DNA from: Anaerolineae bacterium | GTDB taxonomy: Bacteria; Chloroflexota; Anaerolineae; Anaerolineales; UBA4823 | Assembly: GCA_030622805.1 (NCBI GenBank) | Contig: JAUXFR010000012.1 | Coordinates: 1 to 12,070, forward strand | Reading direction: 5' to 3' | DNA length: 12,070 nt | In this document: one piece after another, positions 5,704 to 12,070 of the stretch | Layout: every line of letters starts with the position of its first letter | Numbering within the stretch: position 1 is the first letter of the stretch | Program-made: the position numbers and the translations under genes | The notes under the pieces: model-generated | Seen by the model: the letters and a program-made list of their open reading frames with translations, nothing else | The model's database searches: none | Told to the model about the DNA's origin: nothing

Positions 5704-6641
5704 CGAAACGCTCGCTACCTTTCCCACCTCAACTGGCATTATTATTTGGAATTCTGGCAGTATCCACAGCGTCAATTTTTATTCGATATTCTCAAAATTA
5801 CGCCACATCCCTGGTAGTAGCAGCATACAGGCTTTTGATCGCTGCACTGATTCTGGCGCCTATTGCATTTACCACAAGGAGAGAAGAACTCGCTGGATTC
5901 AAAAGCCGCGAACTGCGCCTTTCTCTGCTCTCCGGACTCTTTCTCGCGCTGCACTTCGCGACCTGGATCACGTCTCTGGAATATACAACCGTAGCCAGTT
6001 CTGTGGTTCTGGTCAGCACAACGCCACTCTGGGTCGCTCTACTTTCACCCATCACCCTGAAAGAGCCAGTTACAAGGAAAATGCTGCTCGGTATGGGTAT
6101 GGCACTGGTCGGTGGTGTCGTGATTGGAATAAGCGACGCATGTATTGTCAGTGAAAATGGATTGATATGCCGGGATGCGGCAGAATTTATCAGAGGTGAA
6201 GCTTTTTTGGGTAACATACTGGCATTAATTGGAGCACTAATGGCAGCCGGTTACCTGATGGTAGGCAGAAAATTAAGAAACCAGATATCGAATACCAGCT
6301 ATGTATTCATTGTGTACAGTATGGCAGCGGTCATTTTGGTCGTCATTGTGCTAATATCTGGAAATTCTCTTATTGGATACCCCAGAGAAGCCTATTTATG
6401 GTTCTTGCTGCTTGCCATCATTCCCCAATTAATGGGTCACTCAACATTTAATTGGGCTCTCGGCTACCTATCAGCAGCTTATGTATCCATCAGCATGCTG
6501 GGAGAACCGATCGGATCAACCATACTGGCGTACATTGTACTGGACGAGACACCCACATTATTTATGATTTTTGGTGCTATACTTATTATGGCAGGCATAT
6601 ACCTGGCATCTTTAGGCGAGCAAAAAATTCAAAATTTGTAA
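5700..6641 (+). CDS. EamA-family (drug/metabolite transporter superfamily) permease
   Basis: A 313-residue membrane protein with two EamA repeats and about ten hydrophobic helices. Repeat one begins LALLFGILAVSTASIFIRY and includes the family-typical helix end ATWITSLEYTTVASSVVLVSTTPLWVALLS. Repeat two includes GHSTFNWALGYLSAAYVSISMLGEPIGSTILAYIVLDETPT, the usual glutamate-proline motif near the end. Between the repeats is a hydrophilic loop of about 25 residues with two cysteines (ACIVSENGLICRDAAEFIRGE), longer than in many relatives. Family members export or import amino acids, nucleosides or drugs; the substrate is not predictable here. The ATG overlaps the stop of the S26-like gene by four bases, and no strong ribosome site is seen, so translation probably depends on coupling. 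No clear terminator follows. Confidence 0.92.
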   Translation: MTKRSLPFPPQLALLFGILAVSTASIFIRYSQNYATSLVVAAYRLLIAALILAPIAFTTRREELAGFKSRELRLSLLSGLFLALHFATWITSLEYTTVASSVVLVSTTPLWVALLSPITLKEPVTRKMLLGMGMALVGGVVIGISDACIVSENGLICRDAAEFIRGEAFLGNILALIGALMAAGYLMVGRKLRNQISNTSYVFIVYSMAAVILVVIVLISGNSLIGYPREAYLWFLLLAIIPQLMGHSTFNWALGYLSAAYVSISMLGEPIGSTILAYIVLDETPTLFMIFGAILIMAGIYLASLGEQKIQNL

Positions 6642-6653
6642 GCTATTCGTATA

Positions 6654-6683
6654 TTGACATTAGCAATCTGTCTAATCGATTAA
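6654..6683 (+). promoter_or_regulatory. Possible promoter for the FtsK gene
   Basis: A perfect TTGACA at 6654-6659 lies 65 nt before the FtsK start. The best -10 candidate at 18-nt spacing, GATTAA (6678-6683), matches only three of six positions, so the call rests mainly on the -35 element. Confidence 0.3.
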
Positions 6684-6723
6684 TCAGTATTCCTGTAGAT
6701 TACCAAACTGCATTAAGAGAAGT

Positions 6724-8961
6724 ATGGAGAACGGTTCAAAGAACAGATCACCCGGCGAGAATCCAGGCTCGGACTTACTGAATAGAGCCGGCAGCCATGT
6801 TTGGGATATCACGGGTATCTTCCTGCTTGCCCTGGCTTTGATGACGATAGTTACCATCCTGTTTCCAGGTCTTGCTGGTGGACTGCTCGGCTGGTGGGTT
6901 GATGTGCTGAGAATCTGGTTCGGCTGGGGAAGTTTTTGGGTGGCGATCACACTGTTTATGATCGGCGTATGGATGATTCGGAAACAACGCCAGATCGAAA
7001 CGAACATAAAATGGGTACGAATCCTGGCCCTGGAAATCGCCGCTTTCGCATCATTAGCGATATTAAGCCTTATCAGCAGCAGACCACCGCAGGGGCTGGA
7101 ACAAGACTCAGGCGGTCGCATCGGTTGGGCGCTTTCTGAATTATCTCTGCTTCTTTTTGATATTCTCGGTGTACTCGCTCCCTTCGCTGCAGGTCTGCTC
7201 TTTTTCATATTATTATTTGCTGGTCTGCTGGTTGGATTGGGACTCTACAACCCAACATTAAACCTCATAAAGAGGCTCAGCGGTTCTCCTGCATATTCCA
7301 GCACCATAACACCGTATTCGGAGCCTGCCGTTAGCGAGGCTCCACTGCAGAGCAGCGAACATGCAGACCTGGTAAGCAAAAGAACCGTTAAAGGTAAACA
7401 ACGCAAAAAACCTCTTGCACCTGAATTCCGAAAAAATTTCCGGATTGTACCCAATTCCGATACGACGACAAAATCCGCACAACCTCGTGATGAGCGGCTG
7501 CCACCCCTCGATTTACTTGTGAAAGAGCAGTCGTCAAGACCCGATGAGCGGAACATCAACCTGACTGCAGGATTGATCGAACAAACACTGGCAGAGTTCA
7601 GCATCCCAGCGAAAGTCATCGACTTCAAGGTAGGACCCACGGTTACCCAGTTTGCGCTGGAGCCGGGATATGTGGAAAAAGAAAAAACCAGCTCAGAAGG
7701 TGAAATCGATCGGCAGAAAGTGCGCGTGTCGCAAATTTCCGGTCTGAGGCGTGATCTGGCACTGGCGTTATCTGCTGAACGTCTGCGTATCCAGGCTCCA
7801 GTACCCGGTCGTCCCTACGTTGGGATCGAAATTCCGAATATGAAATCGGTCGTCGTGCGACTGCGTCCCATCTTAGAATCAGAAGCGTTTTACAGAATAA
7901 ACTCCCCATTAGCGATCAGTCTAGGTAGGGATGTATCTGGACAGCCGGTGGTAGCAGACTTGAGCATGATGCCCCATCTGTTAGTTGCTGGCGCAACAGG
8001 ATCAGGAAAAAGTGTGTGTATCGCTGCCATCACAACCTGTATGGTGATGAACAATACACCCGATGACATCAAACTGATCATCGTCGATCCAAAAATGGTT
8101 GAATTGGTTCGCTTCAACGGTTTACCCCATTTAATTGGAAAAGTTGAGACCGATATCGAACGCATTCTAGCGGTGCTGCGCTGGACGGTTGCTGAGATGG
8201 ATCGCCGCTATCAACTACTAGAGCTGTCGCGTTCGCGAAATATTGATACATACAACCGTAAAGCCCGCCGCCGTAAAGATCTTGAACCAATACCCCGGCT
8301 GGTACTTTTGATCGATGAGTTAGCAGACCTGATGATGACCGCGCCGGATCAAACAGAACATAATCTGGTCCGTCTGGCGCAGATGGCGCGCGCAACCGGG
8401 ATTCACCTGATCGTGGCTACACAACGCCCCAGTACGGATGTGGTCACAGGTTTGATCAAAGCCAATTTCCCGGCGCGTATATCATTCAGCGTGGCTTCAT
8501 CAGTGGATTCAAGAGTCATCCTGGATACCGTAGGAGCTGAACACCTGCTCGGACGAGGGGACATGCTCTTCCTGCCACCTGAAGCACCCGGACCGATCCG
8601 ATTACAGGGAGTTATGGTCAGCGACCAGGAAGTGGAACATGTAATTACATTCTGGCAAAAATCTCGGGCATCCGAAGAGAAGGTCGAACCAGTTCCATGG
8701 GACGTGATGCTGGAAGAGGAGAAAGCGTTGGGTGAAAAAGATGTACTGATCCCAAAAGCAATTACAATCGTGCGAGATACGCAGCGTGCCAGCGCATCCA
8801 TGCTGCAGCGCCGTCTGCGGGTTGGCTTCCCCAGGGCTGCGCGATTGATCGATCAATTAGAAGAAATGGGTATCATCGGTCCACCCCAAAGTGGCGGAAA
8901 AGAACGGGCAGTTCTGATCAGCGAAGATGACGAAATTCCTGGGTTTCCAACCAGGATCTGA
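6724..8961 (+). CDS. ftsK: FtsK/SpoIIIE-family DNA translocase
   Basis: A 745-residue ATP-driven double-stranded DNA pump that moves chromosome ends through the closing division septum. The N-terminus has four hydrophobic helices (about 27-47, 66-86, 97-117, 145-175) that anchor it in the membrane. A basic linker of only about 110 residues follows. The motor begins near LTAGLIEQTLAEFSIPAKVIDFKVGPTVTQF. Walker A is GATGSGKS at 423-430 (Lys429); Walker B is LVLLIDELADLM with Asp531 and Glu532. ATQRPSTDVVTGLIKANFPARISF is the family sensor-like segment. The last 75 residues (AITIVRDTQRASASMLQRRLRVGFPRAARLIDQLEEMGIIG) form the gamma winged helix that reads DNA polarity signals. All key residues are present. 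AGAGAAGT precedes the ATG. The linker is much shorter than in E. coli FtsK and more like SpoIIIE-size proteins. Confidence 0.95.
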   Translation: MENGSKNRSPGENPGSDLLNRAGSHVWDITGIFLLALALMTIVTILFPGLAGGLLGWWVDVLRIWFGWGSFWVAITLFMIGVWMIRKQRQIETNIKWVRILALEIAAFASLAILSLISSRPPQGLEQDSGGRIGWALSELSLLLFDILGVLAPFAAGLLFFILLFAGLLVGLGLYNPTLNLIKRLSGSPAYSSTITPYSEPAVSEAPLQSSEHADLVSKRTVKGKQRKKPLAPEFRKNFRIVPNSDTTTKSAQPRDERLPPLDLLVKEQSSRPDERNINLTAGLIEQTLAEFSIPAKVIDFKVGPTVTQFALEPGYVEKEKTSSEGEIDRQKVRVSQISGLRRDLALALSAERLRIQAPVPGRPYVGIEIPNMKSVVVRLRPILESEAFYRINSPLAISLGRDVSGQPVVADLSMMPHLLVAGATGSGKSVCIAAITTCMVMNNTPDDIKLIIVDPKMVELVRFNGLPHLIGKVETDIERILAVLRWTVAEMDRRYQLLELSRSRNIDTYNRKARRRKDLEPIPRLVLLIDELADLMMTAPDQTEHNLVRLAQMARATGIHLIVATQRPSTDVVTGLIKANFPARISFSVASSVDSRVILDTVGAEHLLGRGDMLFLPPEAPGPIRLQGVMVSDQEVEHVITFWQKSRASEEKVEPVPWDVMLEEEKALGEKDVLIPKAITIVRDTQRASASMLQRRLRVGFPRAARLIDQLEEMGIIGPPQSGGKERAVLISEDDEIPGFPTRI

Positions 8962-8981
8962 TCGTTTATCTATGAGAACGC

Positions 8982-9010
8982 TTGACAGTATGTAGTCATT
9001 AGGATAGCAT
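8982..9010 (+). promoter_or_regulatory. Promoter for the phosphatidyltransferase-lgt operon
   Basis: TTGACA (8982-8987, perfect), a 17-nt spacer and TAGCAT (9005-9010, four of six). Transcription would begin near 9017, about 37 nt before the GTG start at 9054. It lies in the 92-nt gap after ftsK, so the downstream genes can be expressed independently of it. Confidence 0.65.
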
Positions 9011-9053
9011 AGCTCGATAAATTAATATCAATTTCGAAAGGTTTCTCTAATCT

Positions 9054-9677
9054 GTGGAACAAGCAAAAGATCACAAAGAAAAAAACACATTAACCGACAG
9101 ATTCCGAAAAATTTTTAGAGGTATTCTCAACACTATCGGAAGTTTCCTGAACGGAATCGGATTGACCCCCAACGCTATGACCATCCTGGGGCTGATTGGT
9201 AATACCATTGGCGCTGTTTTCCTCGCCAGGGGTCAGATGACCATCGGTGGAATTATCATCCTGCTCATGGGTCCGATTGACGCTCTGGATGGGACTATGG
9301 CGCGTTTGCGTGGGATGGATAGTAATTTTGGTGCATTCGTCGATTCTGTCACGGATCGCTATTCCGAACTGGTGATCTTTGGAGGACTGCTGTATTATTA
9401 CGCGACAACAGGGAATACCCTCGGCATAATTCTTGTTTACCTGGCAGCAGCGGGATCTGTGTTAGTCTCATACATTCGCGCAAGAGGTCAATCGCTGGGA
9501 TGGGATACGAAAGTCGGTATCCTGACACGTATGGAACGCTACCTGATTCTGGCTCCAACATTGATATTGAATATTGAATTATGGGGAATCCTTATCATCG
9601 CGATTTTTGCTAACATAACAGCTTTTCAACGCATCTTCGATGTGAGAAGACAGGCTCACCAGGAACGAAAGGAATAA
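9054..9677 (+). CDS. CDP-alcohol phosphatidyltransferase (phospholipid head-group synthesis)
   Basis: A 207-residue integral membrane enzyme that transfers a phosphatidyl group from CDP-diacylglycerol to an alcohol, releasing CMP. The complete family signature is present: D76-x2-D79-G80-x2-A83-R84-x8-G93-x3-D97-x3-D101, the metal- and CDP-binding aspartates. About six hydrophobic helices surround it; the N-terminal 35 residues are basic and amphipathic. The acceptor (glycerol-3-phosphate, inositol phosphate or another) cannot be decided from the sequence, so I give no symbol. Translation starts at GTG 9054, with AAAGG about 12 nt upstream. It is first in a likely operon, 9 nt before lgt; that is metabolically sensible if it makes phosphatidylglycerolphosphate, since Lgt uses phosphatidylglycerol. 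Confidence 0.92.
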   Translation: MEQAKDHKEKNTLTDRFRKIFRGILNTIGSFLNGIGLTPNAMTILGLIGNTIGAVFLARGQMTIGGIIILLMGPIDALDGTMARLRGMDSNFGAFVDSVTDRYSELVIFGGLLYYYATTGNTLGIILVYLAAAGSVLVSYIRARGQSLGWDTKVGILTRMERYLILAPTLILNIELWGILIIAIFANITAFQRIFDVRRQAHQERKE

Positions 9678-9686
9678 AACAACTAT

Positions 9687-10508
9687 ATGCCAACTGGATT
9701 CGATATTGGACCATTAACCATCCGATTTTACGGCATTATCATCATGCTGGGTGTGCTGGCTGCAGCATTGCTGATTGCGTGGGTAGCTCGCCGCAAGGGA
9801 TTAGATACCGATCTTGTGTGGGACGGTCTGATCTGGGTCGTGATCGGAGGTGTTCTTGGCGCGCGCATCTGGCATATCCTCACGCCGCCTCCCTCCATGA
9901 TCGATCAGGGTCTGACCACCATGCACTACCTGACCCACCCTCTTGATGCGATTGCGATATGGAATGGTGGGCTGGGTATCCCTGGAGCGGTGATCGGCGG
10001 CGTAATCGCGATCTACCTCTACTGCCGTCGGAAGAACCAAAACTTCTTAATGTGGGCGGATATCGCAGCACCGGGGTTGGCGCTGGGTCAGGCAATCGGT
10101 CGTTGGGGTAATTTCATCAACCAGGAGCTGTATGGCTTGCCATCGGATCTGCCCTGGGCAATAAAAATCGATCCCCAATACCGCCTGCCAGAATATAAAA
10201 TCGTGGAACGCTACCACCCGCTATTCCTCTACGAATCGCTGTTCAGCTTCGCCAACGTGATACTATTACTGTGGGTCATGCGACGTTTTGAAGACCGTCT
10301 CTACGATGGAGATGTATTCTTGATCTATCTGATCCTGTATCCTGTGGAACGCTTCTTCCTGGAATTCCTGCGATTAGATCCATCTCAAGTGGCTGGGTTG
10401 AACGCCAACCAGACAGTGATGGCAGCAGTAGCGATTGCGGCAACTGCTATTCTGATCGTGCGGCACCTGATCAAACCAAAAACCGACAAAGCCATTAAGG
10501 CAGGCTGA
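9687..10508 (+). CDS. lgt: Prolipoprotein diacylglyceryl transferase
   Basis: A 273-residue membrane enzyme that transfers diacylglycerol from phosphatidylglycerol to the lipobox cysteine of prelipoproteins, the first step of lipoprotein maturation. The Lgt signature is clear: GRWGNFINQELYG at 138-150 (Arg139, Asn142), then HPLFLYES at 177-184, and VERFFLEFLRLD at 220-231 with its conserved arginines and glutamate. About seven hydrophobic helices are visible, and the length is normal for the family. At the place where E. coli Lgt has a histidine (about 103), this protein reads NGGLGIPGAVIGG, as I believe many non-proteobacterial Lgts do. AAAGGAAT precedes the ATG by about ten bases. It follows the phosphatidyltransferase by 9 nt. 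The lipoprotein encoded at 3923 is a likely substrate. Confidence 0.96.
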   Translation: MPTGFDIGPLTIRFYGIIIMLGVLAAALLIAWVARRKGLDTDLVWDGLIWVVIGGVLGARIWHILTPPPSMIDQGLTTMHYLTHPLDAIAIWNGGLGIPGAVIGGVIAIYLYCRRKNQNFLMWADIAAPGLALGQAIGRWGNFINQELYGLPSDLPWAIKIDPQYRLPEYKIVERYHPLFLYESLFSFANVILLLWVMRRFEDRLYDGDVFLIYLILYPVERFFLEFLRLDPSQVAGLNANQTVMAAVAIAATAILIVRHLIKPKTDKAIKAG

Positions 10509-10552
10509 AATACAAAATTAAAGCTTCATCCCGATTTGAAGAGAAAAAGGCA

Positions 10553-11308
10553 ATGGCAAAATTGATTTTCCTGGGGACTTCTGCCGCTGTACCAGAAGAT
10601 ACACAGCAGTATTCATCGATGCTGCTGTCAGGTGAAAAAAAATCAGTATTGATCGATTGCGGCTGGAATCCCATCGTGCGCCTGCGGAAGTTAGGCTGCA
10701 GTCCAGAAATCCCCACAGATGTGCTGATCACGCATTTCCACCCGGATCATGCTGCCGGATTACCAACTTTCCTGCTAAGCATCTGGTTATTAGGTCGCAA
10801 ACAACCCTTAACAATCCACGGTCTGGAAAGCACTATCGAGCGAATAAAGGCGCTCTTAAAACTGTTCGATTGGGAGACTCTTCCGGATACTTTCCCAATT
10901 CAGTACAATCCCCTTCCCGAAAAAGAATTATCACCGGTATTGAACAATCATGAATTCCACATCTTCTCTTCACCAGTGCAGCATATGATCTCCAACATCG
11001 GGTTGCGGATAGAATTTCCAAAGCATAAGAAAATCCTGGCATATTCCAGCGATACTGCGCCGTGTCAGCAGGTATTGCGTCTTGCGAGAGATGCAGACAT
11101 ATTAATTCACGAGGCGACCGGAGAGGGGGCATGGCATTCTTCCGCTGCACAAGCTGGCGAAATTGCGAGCCAGGCAGGAGTCAAAACCCTGTATCTGACT
11201 CATTATTCTTCTAAAAATAAAAACCTGCGCCTGCTGGTTGAGCAGGCACAGGAAAGCTTTTCTGGAGCGGTCCATCTGGCAGAAGATTGGATGGAAATCT
11301 CGCTTTAA
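10553..11308 (+). CDS. RNase Z-like metallo-beta-lactamase-fold hydrolase
   Basis: A 251-residue soluble metallo-hydrolase. The zinc ligands of the RNase Z/ElaC branch are in place: HFHPDH at 61-66, His144 (PVQHMISN), Asp167 (YSSDTAP) and His217 (YLTHYSS). The N-terminal LGTSAAVPEDTQQYSSMLL and the stretch HEATGEGAWHSSAAQAGEIASQAGVKTLYLTH closely follow the RNase Z pattern. It is shorter than the usual 300 residues or so, and I see no clear glycine-rich flexible arm that binds tRNA in RNase Z. So it may be a tRNA 3'-processing enzyme of reduced form or a related phosphodiesterase. It starts 44 nt after lgt, with an AAGG site, and is probably co-transcribed. Its stop lies 4 nt from the stop of the opposing HNH gene. 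Confidence 0.88.
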   Translation: MAKLIFLGTSAAVPEDTQQYSSMLLSGEKKSVLIDCGWNPIVRLRKLGCSPEIPTDVLITHFHPDHAAGLPTFLLSIWLLGRKQPLTIHGLESTIERIKALLKLFDWETLPDTFPIQYNPLPEKELSPVLNNHEFHIFSSPVQHMISNIGLRIEFPKHKKILAYSSDTAPCQQVLRLARDADILIHEATGEGAWHSSAAQAGEIASQAGVKTLYLTHYSSKNKNLRLLVEQAQESFSGAVHLAEDWMEISL

Positions 11309-11312
11309 ATTC

Positions 11313-11816
11313 CTACCAACCTACAACAAATGGCATCCAATCCTGGTTCTCCTTGAGATGCCCGGCAAACAGGTAATTCGCAGATGATGAGGGTTTGGAT
11401 GGTGTACGCAGCAAACGCATTCCTGCCTGTACAGCCGTACGACCACCTTTTCGGTGATTGCATGCAGGACAGGCTGCTACAAGATTTTTCCAGCTATGAG
11501 AGCCGCCTAATCGGCGCGGAATGATGTGATCGACCGTGAGGTAGATACTTCGTAACCCGCAATACTGGCAGGTATAGTCATCTCTGCGCAATATTTCTCG
11601 CTTGGTCAGGCGAACCGTGCGTCGAGGGCGTTTAATCATCCTTTCCAGACGGATTATGGAAGGTCTTGGATATTTCCTGGTTACGGTCCGGATCACCCCG
11701 CGGCCATTCAGCACCAGGTTGGCTTTCCCCATCAAGACCAGGTTGATCGCCCGGCGTGTTGTGCAAACATTGAGCGGTTCGAAGTTTGCGTTGAGTACTA
11801 ATACCGGTTCGTACAT
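11313..11816 (-). CDS. HNH-family endonuclease-like protein with zinc-binding cysteines
   Basis: A 167-residue protein; I prefer the ATG at 11816 because GAGG lies 5 nt upstream and inside the predicted transcript, with the ATG at 11831 as a near-leaderless alternative. The N-terminal part (VLVLNANFEPLNVCTTRRAINLVLMGKA) and the middle (PSIIRLERMI, then RLTKREILRRDDYTCQYCG) are typical of a family of small HNH proteins common in Chloroflexota, cyanobacteria and Firmicutes. The HNH core is complete: Cys83 and Cys86, Asp96-His97 (TVDHIIPRRLGG), Asn111 and Cys116-x2-Cys119 with His121 (CPACNHRKGG). Such proteins bind zinc and can nick DNA, but the cellular role of this family is not established. 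It stands alone, without an intron, inverted repeats or methylase that would mark it as mobile. Confidence 0.9.
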   Translation of the reverse strand: MYEPVLVLNANFEPLNVCTTRRAINLVLMGKANLVLNGRGVIRTVTRKYPRPSIIRLERMIKRPRRTVRLTKREILRRDDYTCQYCGLRSIYLTVDHIIPRRLGGSHSWKNLVAACPACNHRKGGRTAVQAGMRLLRTPSKPSSSANYLFAGHLKENQDWMPFVVGW

Positions 11817-11838
11817 AACAGCCTCAGACATTCCGCAG

Positions 11839-11867
11839 ATTATAGCACGTGTGCTGGAAAAAGTTAA
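11839..11867 (-). promoter_or_regulatory. Promoter for the HNH gene
   Basis: On the minus strand TTAACT (11867-11862), 17 nt and a perfect TATAAT (11844-11839). The predicted start near 11832 falls beside the first ATG (11831) and 16 nt before the second (11816), which has a ribosome site. Confidence 0.6.
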
Positions 11868-11930
11868 TAAACCATAATCAACCAGTTTCAGGATTATCCA
11901 TCAACTCTCCCATTTCTTAATAAAGCATTA

Positions 11931-11936
11931 TATAAT
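11931..11936 (+). promoter_or_regulatory. TATAAT box six bases before an ATG
   Basis: A perfect TATAAT ends 6 nt before the ATG at 11943; ACCGCC in between holds no ribosome site. The -35 region at the usual spacing is poor. The geometry would give an mRNA that starts at or next to the start codon. Confidence 0.45.
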
Positions 11937-11942
11937 ACCGCC

Positions 11943-12070
11943 ATGGATCCCAATCATGAGCACCAAATTTTTCGTCCCGAACTGCTATCCCGGCGCGGTG
12001 AGCTGACGGCATGGGTACTGGCAGTTGCTGCTCTAACCGCATGGTTGCTCGTACTGGTGATGGATGCCTA
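11943..12070 (+). CDS. N-terminal part of a membrane protein, cut by the window edge
   Basis: An open frame runs from the ATG at 11943 to the end of the window: MDPNHEHQIFRPELLSRRG, then a hydrophobic stretch ELTAWVLAVAALTAWLLVLVMDA, 42 codons in all. A polar N-terminus with arginines followed by a transmembrane segment suggests an integral membrane protein. Too little is present to name a family. No Shine-Dalgarno sequence is seen, and a TATAAT box lies 6 nt upstream, so it may be translated from a leaderless mRNA. Confidence 0.55.
   Translation, partial: MDPNHEHQIFRPELLSRRGELTAWVLAVAALTAWLLVLVMDA

Noticed and set aside
11313..11816. HNH gene as a homing endonuclease or part of a mobile element
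   Set aside because: No intron, intein, flanking repeat, transposase or methylase is nearby, and the protein matches a chromosomal HNH family.
1..12070. CRISPR array, tRNA, rRNA, insertion sequence or prophage
   Set aside because: No regularly spaced repeats, no tRNA-like consensus, no transposase or integrase, and no paired terminal repeats were found on reading both strands.

Overview
The window looks like bacterial chromosome of moderate GC content, most likely from the Chloroflexota (Anaerolineae-like). That assignment is an inference from the gene set and protein style: a ferredoxin with a long C-terminal tail, a small HNH protein, a toast-rack lipoprotein, a short FtsK and GerW-like genes with no other spore gene nearby. 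No rRNA or tRNA anchors it. I see no phage, insertion sequence, CRISPR array or toxin gene. No stretch longer than about 260 bases lacks a gene.

Layout. (1) Positions 139-1265, minus strand: a tight three-gene operon of an acidic helical protein, a small GerW-like protein with a C-terminal membrane segment, and a full GerW/YtfJ-family protein with a ten-glycine hinge and its own C-terminal membrane segment. (2) Positions 1266-1521: an intergenic region with a perfect 15-bp inverted repeat enclosing about 63 nt and followed by six Ts, then a promoter for the plus-strand genes. (3) Positions 1522-3831: a membrane-anchored CocE/NonD (S15-like) hydrolase and a coupled four-helix membrane protein. 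(4) Positions 3923-4792: a toast-rack/LiaF-like lipoprotein with its own promoter, ending at a perfect 28-nt palindrome that also serves the converging ferredoxin gene. (5) Positions 4907-5422: the ferredoxin gene with a strong promoter. (6) Positions 5470-6641: a signal-peptidase-like fragment lacking the catalytic serine, overlapping by four bases an EamA transporter gene. (7) Positions 6724-8961: a DNA translocase of the FtsK/SpoIIIE family. (8) Positions 9054-11308: a probable operon of a CDP-alcohol phosphatidyltransferase, prolipoprotein diacylglyceryl transferase (Lgt) and an RNase Z-like metallo-hydrolase. (9) An HNH protein converging on it, and at the right edge the start of a membrane protein gene.

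How the genes fit together. Much of the window concerns the cell envelope: phospholipid head-group synthesis and Lgt are adjacent, Lgt needs phosphatidylglycerol as its lipid donor, and a lipoprotein substrate lies 5 kb upstream. The strongest candidates for something undescribed are the tandem GerW-like paralogues with C-terminal anchors, the structured inverted repeat at 1341-1437, the serine-less S26-like protein coupled to a transporter, and a recurring arrangement in which a TATAAT box lies 6-7 nt before a start codon, suggesting leaderless mRNAs.
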